From Streptomyces violaceorubidus (GTDB lineage: Bacteria > Actinomycetota > Actinomycetes > Streptomycetales > Streptomycetaceae), in NCBI RefSeq assembly GCF_000717995.1, contig NZ_JODM01000046.1:1-54921 (forward strand): a DNA stretch of 54,921 nucleotides, written 5' to 3'. The position numbers were made by a program, and so were the translations under genes. Positions 18,530 through 26,884 of the stretch are shown one piece after another. The number at the start of each line of letters is the position of its first letter. The stretch's first letter is position 1. Under the pieces are notes generated by a model. The model was not told the origin of the DNA. It made no database searches and was given only the letters and a program-made list of their open reading frames with translations.

Positions 18530-20200
18530 TCAGGACCAGGTGAACCCCGGGTTCACGTGCATGCAGGCGCTGTCGTCCGCGCCGTTGAGGGCCTCGGCCG
18601 ACTGCGGGGTCCGGTCGTCGCTCCCGGGTGCCTTGTACGCCGTGCCCTCGCGCCAGTCGGCGCCCACGACGAGGGTGACGCCGGAGACGTCCGTCGACCG
18701 CTTCACCGAACTCGCCGGGATTCCGAGGGCCTTGGCGACGCGCCGGGCGTCGCCCTCCAGGTCGGCGCTCGGGTAGCGGATCACCGTACGCTTCTCGCTC
18801 GGCAGCACCGAGGGGTCGGCGACCGTCTTCGTGAAGCCCCGCTCCACGAGGAGCCCGGCGATCGTGCTCGCGCGTCCGGGGGCCGTGCCCGACTCGTCCG
18901 TGTGAGTGCCGTTGCGGACCTGGACCGCCAGCTCGGCGTCGGGTGCGGCCGGGTCGGCCGGGGGCTTCGGCTCGGCGTCGGGCTTCTTCTCGTCCCTGCC
19001 GTCCAGCGCGATGTCCTCGCGCACCAGCCGGAAGAGCTGTTCGGCGTCCTCGGTCGGCTCGACGCGGGCGCCGACGTACCGGTTGGGCATCGTGGTCATG
19101 GTGATGCGCTCGGGCTTCACCTCGCGCAGCTCGTCGCTGAGGTCGTACAGCTTCTTGACGGAGTCCAGACCCGGGTCGACGGTGAGTGCCGCGGTGGCCT
19201 CCTCGGCGAGCCTGCGCAGCTTGTTCGGGCTGCTCAGCGTCGCGTTCTCGCGCAGCACCCGCACCATCGAGTTCAGGTACATGTGCTGGGCCTTGGCCCG
19301 TGCCAGGTCGCTGCCGTCCTCGAAGCCGTACCGGGTGCGCAGCCACTGGAGCGCCTGCTCGCCCTTGACCGGGTGCATGCCCTTGGCCAGTTTCAGACCG
19401 GAGCCGTGGCCCGAACCGTCGCGCGAGTGGATGTTGGCGTCCACGCAGACCGGGACGCCGCCGACGGCGTCCGCCATCGAGACCACGCCCGCGAAGTCGA
19501 CCATCACGAAGTGGTCGATGTGGATGCCGGTCAGCTCCTGCCAGGTGGCCACCGCGCAGCCGGGACCACCGTGACCGAGGCTCTGGTTGGCCATCACCCG
19601 GCCCTCGCTCGCCGGGTAGACCTCGCCGTCCTTTGGGTCGGTGCACCGGGGTATCTCCAGCAGGGTGTCCCGCGGCATGCTGACCACCGACATGTTGCTG
19701 CGGTCGGCGGACAGGTGCACCAGCATCTGCACGTCCGCCAGCGGCGTGGAGCCGAACGTCTCGCGGGCGCCGCCCAGTTGCTGGTTCTCCTTGCTGTCCC
19801 GGGCGTCCGAGCCGATGACGAGGATGTTCAGCGGGGTCTGCCCGGCCGCGTTCGGCGTCGGCGCGGCGACCTTGCTGTCGCCCAGGTTGAGGGTGTCCTG
19901 CTTGATGTTGTCGTTGAGGTGCTCGTAGTAGAGGTAACCCGCCCCGGCCGTACCGGCCAGGACCACGGCGAGCACCACCGCGGTCCAGCGCAGGACCCGG
20001 CGCCGCCGGCGCGGACGGGGGCCCTCCGGTGCGTGCTCGGTGTCGCCCTCGGCCTCGCTCTTGATCTCGCTCTCGCCCTTGATGCCGCCCTTGATGTCCT
20101 TGACACCGTTGTCACCGTCCCCCCGGACGGCCTCCTCACGCTCGGGGGCGGCTGTGGCGCCCCCGTCCGTGTCCTCCCCCTGCACCCTGCTCCGCGTCAC
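18530..20200 (-). CDS. LCP-family protein with LytR_C domain, copy 3 (type B)
   Basis: The 556-residue protein has a charged N-terminus, a helix at 72-91 followed by GYLYYEHLND, an LCP domain (NILVIGSDARD, ADVQMLVHLSADR, SMPRDTLLEIPRC, DHFVMVDFAGVVSMADAVGGV, QALQWLRTRYGFEDGSDLARAKAQ) and a LytR_C domain from about 415 (LAVQVRNGTHTDESG). It ends CMHVNPGFTWS. Copy 5 is its close paralogue in the same layout. GTG 20200 has GGGAGGG upstream. It follows copy 4 by 76 bases on the same strand and is probably co-transcribed. It is the last gene of the tandem A-B-A-B array and converges on the GT2 gene. Confidence 0.92.
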   Translation of the reverse strand: MTRSRVQGEDTDGGATAAPEREEAVRGDGDNGVKDIKGGIKGESEIKSEAEGDTEHAPEGPRPRRRRRVLRWTAVVLAVVLAGTAGAGYLYYEHLNDNIKQDTLNLGDSKVAAPTPNAAGQTPLNILVIGSDARDSKENQQLGGARETFGSTPLADVQMLVHLSADRSNMSVVSMPRDTLLEIPRCTDPKDGEVYPASEGRVMANQSLGHGGPGCAVATWQELTGIHIDHFVMVDFAGVVSMADAVGGVPVCVDANIHSRDGSGHGSGLKLAKGMHPVKGEQALQWLRTRYGFEDGSDLARAKAQHMYLNSMVRVLRENATLSSPNKLRRLAEEATAALTVDPGLDSVKKLYDLSDELREVKPERITMTTMPNRYVGARVEPTEDAEQLFRLVREDIALDGRDEKKPDAEPKPPADPAAPDAELAVQVRNGTHTDESGTAPGRASTIAGLLVERGFTKTVADPSVLPSEKRTVIRYPSADLEGDARRVAKALGIPASSVKRSTDVSGVTLVVGADWREGTAYKAPGSDDRTPQSAEALNGADDSACMHVNPGFTWS

Positions 20201-20276
20201 TTCCGCGTCCCTCCCGCCCCCGGGCCACCGCGTGGGCCCGTCGCCGTCCTGTGAGACGTACGACAGGCCCCTCAGG

Positions 20277-21749
20277 TCAACTTGCGCACTGCTTCTGGTC
20301 GGCCGTGGACTCGTTGTCCAGGTCCGGCTTCTTGACGGATGCGGCGTCGAGCTTGACGCCGGCGCCCTTGAAGTCCTTGCCGAGGGTGAGGGTCATGGTG
20401 GGCAGGCCCTGGGAGTTGGTGACGCTCTCGCCGGGCTTCATGGCGGCGCCGGACAGGCCGAGGATCTCGGCGAGGGCGCGGGCCTGGTCGGCCTGGTCGA
20501 CCTCGGTGAAGGAGATGTCGTTCTTGATCATGTCGAAGACCTGGGGGCCCTTCGCCTCGTTCACGACCACCGTCGCCTTGATCTTCTCGGCTGGGTTGTC
20601 GACCACCGGCACCGTGGTGAACGTGATGTTCTTCGTCGGCACCTTCTTCAGCTCCAGGGCCATGTCCTTGAGCGTGCCCACCTTGCGGATGGCGGTGTCC
20701 ACGGTGAGGGCCTCGGTCGCGGCCTCGGCGAGCTTCACCAGCTTGGTGGGGCTGGTGAGGGTGTCGCTGGAGGCCATCTTCCGCATCAGCGAGCCGAGGA
20801 ACTGCTGCTGCACCTTGATGCGGTCCAGGTCGCCCTCGTTGCCGAAGGCGTGCCGGGTGCGGACGAAGGCGAGGGCCCGCTCGCCCTCGACGGTGGACTC
20901 GCCCGCGGGCAGCTTGAGATGGGACTTCGGGTCGTCCACGGCGTGCTCCACGCACACGTCGACGCCGCCGACCGCCGAGGTCAGGGTCTTGACCGCGTTG
21001 AAGTCGGCCATCACGAAGTGGTCGGGCTTGATGCCGGTCGTCTCCGTCACCGTGCGCATCGTGCAGCCCGCGTCCCGGCCGAGGTCGCCGAGGCTCTGGT
21101 TGAAGCGGACGCCCGAGGAGCCGGGGATCACCTTCTTCGTCCCGTCCTCCTGCGTGGTCTCGCAGTCGGGGATGTTGACGATCAGGTCGCGGGGGATGCT
21201 GAGCGCGGTGGCGTTGGAGCGGTCCTCGGCCACGTGCAGCAGGATGTTGGTGTCCGCGTGCCCGACGCTGCCCTTGTCGCCGTAGCCCTCGTTGCCCTCA
21301 CCGGTGCGCTTGTCGGTGCCGATGATGAGTATGTTGAAGGCCTCGTCCTTCTTGAAGCTGCTGCTTCCGGCGGTGCCGACGTCCGTCGTCGAGACGTTGC
21401 CCTCGAGGTGCTTGAGGTAGACGTAGCCCCCCACACCGGCCACGAGGACGACGAAGGCCATGCTGCCGCCGGTCCACAGCAGGACCCGCTTGCCCCGGGA
21501 CTTCTTCTTCTCCGGCCGGCGTCCGCGCCGCCCGGGCGCCGGAGCCTCGGGCTCCGCCCGGCGCCGCCGCTGGGGCGGCACCTCACGGCCCGGGGTGCTC
21601 GTCCGGCGGCCCTGGGTGCGGGGTCCGGGGACGGGCGACTGCGGTGCGGAGGGGGACAGCCGCAGTTCGTATTCACCGGTCCGCGGATTGAGTACCCACT
21701 GGTCTGCGGGATCGACGTCGTCTGCCCGCCCACGTCCTTGCGCGTCCAC
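20277..21749 (-). CDS. LCP-family protein, copy 4 (type A)
   Basis: The 490-residue protein has a conserved cytoplasmic leader shared with copy 6 (MDAQGRG, then DPADQWVLNP, TGEYELRLSPSAPQSP), a basic stretch, a helix at 89-111 and an LCP domain (NILIIGTDKRTG, ADTNILLHVAEDRSNATALSIPRDLIV, RFNQSLGD, DHFVMADFNAVKTLTSAVGGVDVC, ALAFVRTRHAFGNEGDLDRIKVQQQFLGSL). A type-A tail follows: DQADQARALAEILG, then LTLGKDFKGAGVKLD. GTG 21749 is chosen by homology with copy 6 and its GGAG site; a GTG at 21824 would add 25 residues. It is the intact partner of the frameshifted copy 6. Confidence 0.9.
   Translation of the reverse strand: MDAQGRGRADDVDPADQWVLNPRTGEYELRLSPSAPQSPVPGPRTQGRRTSTPGREVPPQRRRRAEPEAPAPGRRGRRPEKKKSRGKRVLLWTGGSMAFVVLVAGVGGYVYLKHLEGNVSTTDVGTAGSSSFKKDEAFNILIIGTDKRTGEGNEGYGDKGSVGHADTNILLHVAEDRSNATALSIPRDLIVNIPDCETTQEDGTKKVIPGSSGVRFNQSLGDLGRDAGCTMRTVTETTGIKPDHFVMADFNAVKTLTSAVGGVDVCVEHAVDDPKSHLKLPAGESTVEGERALAFVRTRHAFGNEGDLDRIKVQQQFLGSLMRKMASSDTLTSPTKLVKLAEAATEALTVDTAIRKVGTLKDMALELKKVPTKNITFTTVPVVDNPAEKIKATVVVNEAKGPQVFDMIKNDISFTEVDQADQARALAEILGLSGAAMKPGESVTNSQGLPTMTLTLGKDFKGAGVKLDAASVKKPDLDNESTADQKQCAS
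20343..20498. repeat. 156-bp tract nearly identical to 23903-24058 (copy-4 member)
   Basis: This 3'-terminal stretch of LCP copy 4 matches bases 23903-24058 of copy 6 at 155 of 156 positions (T20399 against C23959). Sequence on both sides diverges clearly. Such a sharp island points to recent gene conversion. Confidence 0.9.
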
Positions 21750-21866
21750 GGTCTCCCAGTCCTCCGTCGGGGGCCACGCGGCACCTTCCCCTGAAGGCGC
21801 ACGATAAAGAGTCAACAAGTGCACGACGCCAGGGCGGACCTCGTGGCAGGGGGCACTGGAGCGCTC

Positions 21867-21872
21867 ACACTA
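21867..21872 (-). promoter_or_regulatory. -10 box (TAGTGT) of type-A LCP copy 4
   Basis: On the minus strand GGGCGGATAGTGTGAGCGC precedes copy 4; TAGTGT fits the -10 consensus and lies about 118 bases before the chosen GTG. The same TAGTGTGAGCG element is found at the matching place upstream of copy 6, which supports a conserved promoter. Confidence 0.55.
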
Positions 21873-21955
21873 TCCGCCCGGTTCGGCGTCGAACGAAACC
21901 GGTGTCACGATCGTCACCCCTACAACAGGGCATTCCCTCCTATTTTCGTGAACTC

Positions 21956-23668
21956 CTACCATTGATACGGCTTGTAGACATCCATGCACTTGCTCGTGTC
22001 CGAGCCGTTGAGGGCGTCGCTCGTCTCCGGCAGGTCCCCGGCCTCGGGCGTCTTCTGCTTCGGGTAGGACGTGCCCTGGCGCCAGTCAGCTCCCACCACG
22101 AGAGTGATCCCGGACACGTCGGTGGACTTGCGCACCGCGTCCGCCGGAATCCCCATCGCCTCGGCGACGCGCTGTGCGTCGCCCGCCAGTTCGTCGCTCG
22201 GATAGCGCACCACGGTCCGCTCCTCGGAGAGCGCCGCCGAGCCGTCCTTGGCCGCCTTGGCGAAGCCCTTCTCCGCCAGCGCCCCGGCGATCTCACCGGC
22301 CCGTCCGGTGACCGGGCCGAGGGTGGCCGAGCGGGTGGCGTTCTGCACCAGGACGCCGATCTCGGCGTCGGCGGCGGGCTCGTCGGAGGGCCGCCGGGCG
22401 TCGCCCTGCGCACCGGCGTCGTCCCCGGCGTCGTCCTTGCCGTCGTCCTTGCCCGCGCCCTTCTTCTCCTTCGTGCCCTTGTCGTCGAAGGACACGTCGT
22501 CGCGCAGCATCGCCCACATCTTGTCGGCGTCGGTGGCCGGCAGCAGGTGGTTCTTGTCCTCGGGGTCCTCGACGGTGGGGATCGTCGTCATGGTGATGCG
22601 GTCCGTGGGCACCGTCTTGAGCTGCGCGCCGAGGTCGTACAGCTTCTTGACGGTGCCGATCTCCTCGGAGACCGTCAGCGACTTCGTGGCGGCCTCGGCC
22701 AGGTTCATCAGCCGGCCCGCGTCCGTGAAGACGTTCTGGCCCTTCAGCGTGCGGATCATCGAGTTCATGTACATGTGCTGGGCCCGGGCCCGCAGCGGGT
22801 CGCTGCCCCAGGCGTGCCGGGTGCGCAGCCACTGAAGCGCCTGCTCGCCCTGGACCTTGTGCGGGCCGGCCGTCATCTTCAGGCCCGAGCCGCCGGGCAC
22901 GCCGGGCAGCGGGCGGTCCCACACGTTCTGGTTCGTGCAGACCTCGACGCCGCCGACGGCGTCCGCCATCGAGACCACCCCGGCGAAGTCGATCGTCATC
23001 CAGTGGTCGATGTAGACCCCGGTGAGGTTCTCCCAGGTGGCCAGGGTGCAGCCGGCGCCGCCGCGGGCCAGCGAGGTGTTGATGATGGTGTTGGTCGCCG
23101 GGAACTTCTGCCCGGTGTCGGGGTCCTCGCAGGCCGGGATGTCGACCCGGGTGTCCCGGGGGATGCTCACCACCGCGGCGCTCTTGCGGTCGGCGGCCAG
23201 GTGGATCAGCATCTGCACGTCGGCCAGCGGCGGGTTGTCGCGGTGGTCCTTACCGCCGCCCAGCGCCACGTTGGCGTCGGAGGCGCGGCTGTCGGAGCCC
23301 AGCAGCAGGATGTTCAGGGGCGTCTGACCGGCCGCGTTCGGCTCGGCCTTGTGCGCCTTGGAGTCGCCGCTGCTGCGCTCGCCCTTGTCGATGTTGCCGT
23401 TCAGATGCTGGTAGTAGAGGTATCCGGCGCCGGCCGTGCCGAGTATCAGCACCGCGAGGGTCGTCGCGGACCACCTCAGCGCCCGGTGCCGGCGCCCCCC
23501 GGCGCGCCGCCGCCCGGAGCGTCTGCCCCCGCCGTGGCCGCCCGCGCCGCCCTGCCCGCGCGTGCCCGTACCGCCCTCGTTCCGGCCGCCGCGTCCGGCT
23601 CGCCGACCGTGGGCGTGCCGGACGGAGTCGGGTCGCGTTCCCTCCTCGCGCACACTGCTCTGCGTCAT
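21956..23668 (-). CDS. LCP-family protein with LytR_C domain, copy 5 (type B)
   Basis: The 570-residue protein is the paralogue of copy 3: a very basic Gly/Arg N-terminus (1-65), a helix at 66-85 followed by GYLYYQHLNGN, an LCP domain (NILLLGSDSRA, ADVQMLIHLAADRKSAAVVSIPRDTRVD, DHWMTIDFAGVVSMADAVGGVEVC, QALQWLRTRHAWGSDPLRARAQHMYMNSM) and a LytR_C domain (IGVLVQNATRSATLG). An Asp/Lys-rich linker (KKGAGKDDGKDDAGDDAG) separates the two. The ATG has GGGAGAGGG upstream. It is the downstream partner of copy 6, as copy 3 is of copy 4. Confidence 0.92.
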   Translation of the reverse strand: MTQSSVREEGTRPDSVRHAHGRRAGRGGRNEGGTGTRGQGGAGGHGGGRRSGRRRAGGRRHRALRWSATTLAVLILGTAGAGYLYYQHLNGNIDKGERSSGDSKAHKAEPNAAGQTPLNILLLGSDSRASDANVALGGGKDHRDNPPLADVQMLIHLAADRKSAAVVSIPRDTRVDIPACEDPDTGQKFPATNTIINTSLARGGAGCTLATWENLTGVYIDHWMTIDFAGVVSMADAVGGVEVCTNQNVWDRPLPGVPGGSGLKMTAGPHKVQGEQALQWLRTRHAWGSDPLRARAQHMYMNSMIRTLKGQNVFTDAGRLMNLAEAATKSLTVSEEIGTVKKLYDLGAQLKTVPTDRITMTTIPTVEDPEDKNHLLPATDADKMWAMLRDDVSFDDKGTKEKKGAGKDDGKDDAGDDAGAQGDARRPSDEPAADAEIGVLVQNATRSATLGPVTGRAGEIAGALAEKGFAKAAKDGSAALSEERTVVRYPSDELAGDAQRVAEAMGIPADAVRKSTDVSGITLVVGADWRQGTSYPKQKTPEAGDLPETSDALNGSDTSKCMDVYKPYQW

Positions 23669-23836
23669 GTCCCTCTCCCACCCTCGGACCCGCGAACGTG
23701 CTCCCGCACGCGACCTGTTCGCACAGTTGGACGTACGAAGCCCTGTGTTGGCTGTACGGCGCCCGGTGGATTGTTCGCGGTTGGACCCGGTCGCCCGATG
23801 GACTCGTCCTGTCAGACGGTCGTGGGGGCCCTCAGG

Positions 23837-24058
23837 TCACTTCGCGCACTCGACCTTGTCCGCCGTGGACTTCTGGAGGTCCGCCGGTGCCTTCGCCGAA
23901 GTGGCGTCGAGCTTGACGCCGGCGCCCTTGAAGTCCTTGCCGAGGGTGAGGGTCATGGCGGGCAGGCCCTGGGAGTTGGTGACGCTCTCGCCGGGCTTCA
24001 TGGCGGCGCCGGACAGGCCGAGGATCTCGGCGAGGGCGCGGGCCTGGTCGGCCTGGTC
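23837..24058 (-). pseudogene. Out-of-frame 3' remainder of LCP copy 6
   Basis: In the frame shifted by one base, this stretch encodes DQADQARALAEILGLSGAAM, continues through LTLGKDFKGAGVKLDATSAK and ends with STADKVECAK and a stop at 23837. This is the exact counterpart of the C-terminus of copy 4. It is therefore the natural end of copy 6, now cut off by the frameshift near 24059. Confidence 0.88.
23903..24058. repeat. 156-bp tract nearly identical to 20343-20498 (copy-6 member)
   Basis: This is the second member of the near-identical pair. The tract ends at 24058. The very next 11 bases (24059-24069) are an insertion relative to copy 4, and it is there that the reading frame is lost. Confidence 0.9.
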
Positions 24059-25314
24059 TCCTTCTGCTTGACCTCGGTGAAGGAGACGTCGTTCTTGATC
24101 AGGTCGAAGACCTGCTGGGCGTCCCCGTCCTTGAGGACGACGGTCACCGGTGTCTTCTCGGCCGGGTTGTCCTTCACCGGGACCGTGGCGAAGGTCAGGT
24201 TCTTGGTGTCGAGCTTGCCCAGCTCAAGACCGAGGTCCTTCAGCTTGCCGATGCTCTTCAGCTTGGCGTCGACGGTCAGCGCCTCGGTGCCCGCCTCGGC
24301 CAGCTTCACCATCTTGGTCGGGCTGGTGAGCGTGTCGTTGGACTTCAGCTTGCGCATCAGCGAGCCGAGGAACTGCTGCTGGATCTCGATGCGGCTCAGG
24401 TCGCCGCCGAAGCCGACCGAGTGCCGGGTGCGGACGAAGGCCAGGGCCTGCTCGCCCTCGACGGTGTGCTTGCCCGCCGGCAGGTTCAGGTGCGAGTCGG
24501 GGTCGTTGATGTCCTTCGCCAGACAGACCTCGACGCCGCCGACCGCGGAGGTCAGGGTCTTGACCGCGTTGAAGTCGGCCACCATGAAGTTGTCCGGCGT
24601 GACGCCGGTCAGCTCGGTGACGGTCCGCATGGTGCAGCTGGGCGTACGGCCGCTCTGGCCGAGGCTGGTGTTGAAGCGGACGCCGGATGAGCCCGGGATG
24701 ACCTTGGTGGTCCCGTCCTCCTGGGTGGTCGGGCAGTCGGGGACGTCGACGATCAGGTCGCGGGGGATGCTGAGGGCGGTCGCGTTGGAGCGGTCCTTGG
24801 AGACGTGCAGCAGGATCGTGGTGTCGGCGTGGCCGGCGCTGCCCTTGTCGCCGTAGCCGTCGTTGCCGGAGCCGGTGCGCTTGTCCGTGCCGATCAGCAG
24901 GATGTTGATCGCCTGGTCCTTGCTGAACCCACCGGTGCTCGCACCGTCGTCGGGCAGGGACTCGATGTTGCCGTTGAGGTGCTGCAAGTAGAGGTACCCG
25001 GCGGAGCCCGCGGCGAGGATGACGAACGCCATCGTGCCGCCGGTCCACAGCAGGATCTTCTTGCCCCTCGACTTCTTCTTCGCCGGCCGCCGGCGACCGC
25101 GCCGTCCCGGCGGCGGCTCCTCCGGCGTCGCGCGGCGCCTGCGCGGCGCGGGCACCTCGGGGGCGGGTGCCGGCGAGGACCGGCGGGGGGACGGGATCGG
25201 TGACTGCGGTGCGGAAGGGGCCAGTCGCAGTTCGTAGTCGCCGGTGTCCGGGTTGAGTACCCACTGGTCTGCGGGGTCGATGCCCTCCGCCTGCCCACGG
25301 CCTTGCGCGTCCAC
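23998..25314 (-). CDS. LCP-family protein, copy 6 (type A), C-terminus frameshifted
   Basis: As it stands the frame encodes 438 residues. The N-terminus (MDAQGRG, DPADQWVLNP, TGDYELRLAPSAPQSP), the helix (87-110) and the full LCP domain (NILLIGTDKRTGSG, SIPRDLIVDVP, TPDNFMVADFNAVKTLTSAVGGVEVC, ALAFVRTRHSVGFGGDLSRIEIQQQFLGSL) match copy 4. After SFTEVKQKE the frame slips and ends in an unrelated Pro/Arg tail. Restoring one base in the GAGACC context would give KQKE-DQADQ and the normal end at 23837. The catalytic domain is intact, so some function may remain. GTG 25314 has GGAGG upstream. A true mutation and an assembly error cannot be told apart here. Confidence 0.88.
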   Translation of the reverse strand: MDAQGRGQAEGIDPADQWVLNPDTGDYELRLAPSAPQSPIPSPRRSSPAPAPEVPAPRRRRATPEEPPPGRRGRRRPAKKKSRGKKILLWTGGTMAFVILAAGSAGYLYLQHLNGNIESLPDDGASTGGFSKDQAINILLIGTDKRTGSGNDGYGDKGSAGHADTTILLHVSKDRSNATALSIPRDLIVDVPDCPTTQEDGTTKVIPGSSGVRFNTSLGQSGRTPSCTMRTVTELTGVTPDNFMVADFNAVKTLTSAVGGVEVCLAKDINDPDSHLNLPAGKHTVEGEQALAFVRTRHSVGFGGDLSRIEIQQQFLGSLMRKLKSNDTLTSPTKMVKLAEAGTEALTVDAKLKSIGKLKDLGLELGKLDTKNLTFATVPVKDNPAEKTPVTVVLKDGDAQQVFDLIKNDVSFTEVKQKETRPTRPAPSPRSSACPAPP

Positions 25315-25435
25315 GGTTGTCCGAATCCTCCGTCGGGGCCACGCGGCGCCCTCCCCTCCGGGCGCCCGGTCTCGCTCACGTCAGTTCAGTGCGTGGCCAG
25401 GGCGGAACTCCGCGGCCGGGCACACCGGATCGCTC

Positions 25436-25441
25436 ACACTA
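25436..25441 (-). promoter_or_regulatory. -10 box (TAGTGT) of type-A LCP copy 6
   Basis: GGGGCGGTTAGTGTGAGCG on the minus strand lies about 122 bases before the GTG and is the counterpart of the element before copy 4. The shared block extends over roughly 20 bases around the -10 box. Confidence 0.55.
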
Positions 25442-25580
25442 ACCGCCCCGTTCGGTGCACGGCGACGGCAGTGACGCATTCCACGAACCTTACAACTGGG
25501 CAATCCGGCGCATTTCTCGGACAATTGTCCGCGCGTACGCGCCCGCCTTGCGTACGGGTGGCTTCTTCTTGGAATGGGCT

Positions 25581-26771
25581 TTACTCGCAGATGTCCTCGT
25601 CGGCGGTGTTCCCGCTGAACGTCGGCGCCGGGGAATCGGCGTCACCGGGGTCGCCGGAATTCGCCGTACCGCCCGTCGGGTCCCGCCGGGAAGCCGTGAC
25701 CGTCACCGGCTCGTCCGTCCGCAGGCGGGCGAACAGCTTCTCGGCGGCGGGCTGCACGAGCTGGTCCCGATTGGCGTCGCCCGCGTACGACTCCCGGGGG
25801 ACGGTCAGGAATTGCACGCGCTCGGTGGGAATGCCGCGCAGCCCGCGCACCAGGTCGTACAAACCACGCAGATTCGCCAGGTCCGGGTCCGTGGTGAGCG
25901 ACGACGTGGCGGCGTCCAGAACGGGATACAGCTTCACCGGATTCAGCAGCACGTCATTGCTCTGCACCTTCTTCACGAGGGCGCCCAGAAAGCGCTGCTG
26001 CCGGTCCATCCGGTCGGTGTCGCTGCCGTCGCCGAGCGACTTGCGGACCCGGACGTAGCCGAGCGCCTGCTCCCCGTCGAGGGTCACCCGGCCCGCGGGC
26101 AGTTTCAGCTTGGCGTCCTTGTCGTCGACCGGTTTGCGCAGGCACACCTCGACGCCGTCGAGCGCGTCGACCATCTCCTTGAAGCCCTCGAAGTCGACGA
26201 CCACGTGGTGGTCGATCCGGATACCGGTCAGCTTCTCCACCGTACGGATCGAGCACGCCGAACCGCCCGCGGCGAAGGCGTAGTTGAACTGCTGGAACGC
26301 CGGTTCGGTGAGTGACCCGTCCGGGCGGTGGCAGCCGGGGACGTTCACCATCAGGTCGCGGGGGAGCGAGACCGCGGTGACGCTGTTCCGGCCCGCGGCC
26401 AGGTGCAGCAGGATCGTGGTGTCCGACCGCTCGGTCCCGGAGTCCCGGCCGTAGCGGGCGTTGCCGTCCCCGGCCCGCGAGTCCGACCCGATCAGCAGCA
26501 CGTTCTGCGCGCCGCGCACCAGCGAGGTGGGCCGCTCCTTCTCGTACCGGGCGAGTTCGGCCGCGGCGGCCTCGTCCGCCGTGATGTTGCCGTTCAGCTT
26601 GGCGTACACCGCCCACCCGACGCCCACCGCGCCCCCGGCCAGCGCGACCACCACGATCCCGGCGATCCCCAGCCGCCGCCTGCGCCGCCGCCGCTTCAGC
26701 CCGACCCCGCTCGCGGACGCCCCCTGCCCCAGGTCCCCGCGGGAGGCCGCCGTGCCCGCGTCATCACCCAC
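25581..26771 (-). CDS. LCP-family protein, copy 7
   Basis: The 396-residue protein has a short N-terminus with seven consecutive arginines (KRRRRRRR), a helix at about 33-56 (ending GWAVYAKLNGNI), an LCP domain (NVLLIGSDSRAGDGNARYG, DTTILLHLAAGRNSVTAVSLPRDLMVNVPG, FNYAFAAGG, DHHVVVDFEGFKEMVDALDGVEVC, ALGYVRVRKSLGDGSDTDRMDRQQRFLGALVKKVQSNDVLLNPVKLYP) and a short acidic C-terminus with no LytR_C. GTG 26771 is chosen because GGAGG lies five bases upstream; the frame stays open much further up, but only through tandem-repeat DNA. It is the first gene of the minus-strand LCP series. Confidence 0.9.
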   Translation of the reverse strand: MGDDAGTAASRGDLGQGASASGVGLKRRRRRRRLGIAGIVVVALAGGAVGVGWAVYAKLNGNITADEAAAAELARYEKERPTSLVRGAQNVLLIGSDSRAGDGNARYGRDSGTERSDTTILLHLAAGRNSVTAVSLPRDLMVNVPGCHRPDGSLTEPAFQQFNYAFAAGGSACSIRTVEKLTGIRIDHHVVVDFEGFKEMVDALDGVEVCLRKPVDDKDAKLKLPAGRVTLDGEQALGYVRVRKSLGDGSDTDRMDRQQRFLGALVKKVQSNDVLLNPVKLYPVLDAATSSLTTDPDLANLRGLYDLVRGLRGIPTERVQFLTVPRESYAGDANRDQLVQPAAEKLFARLRTDEPVTVTASRRDPTGGTANSGDPGDADSPAPTFSGNTADEDICE

Positions 26772-26884
26772 ACCTGCCTCCGTCCACACCCGCGCGCTGG
26801 TACGACCATGCCCCGGGGGATCGCGGAAGGCAGAACGCAGGTAGGCCGAACGGGGCCCCACCCGCCCGCAAGCGCCGGACGCGC

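Noticed and set aside
21902..24856. Open frame of nearly 1000 codons on the plus strand across LCP copies 5 and 6
   Set aside because: It is antisense to two clear LCP genes and shows only low-complexity His/Gly/Arg/Val sequence.
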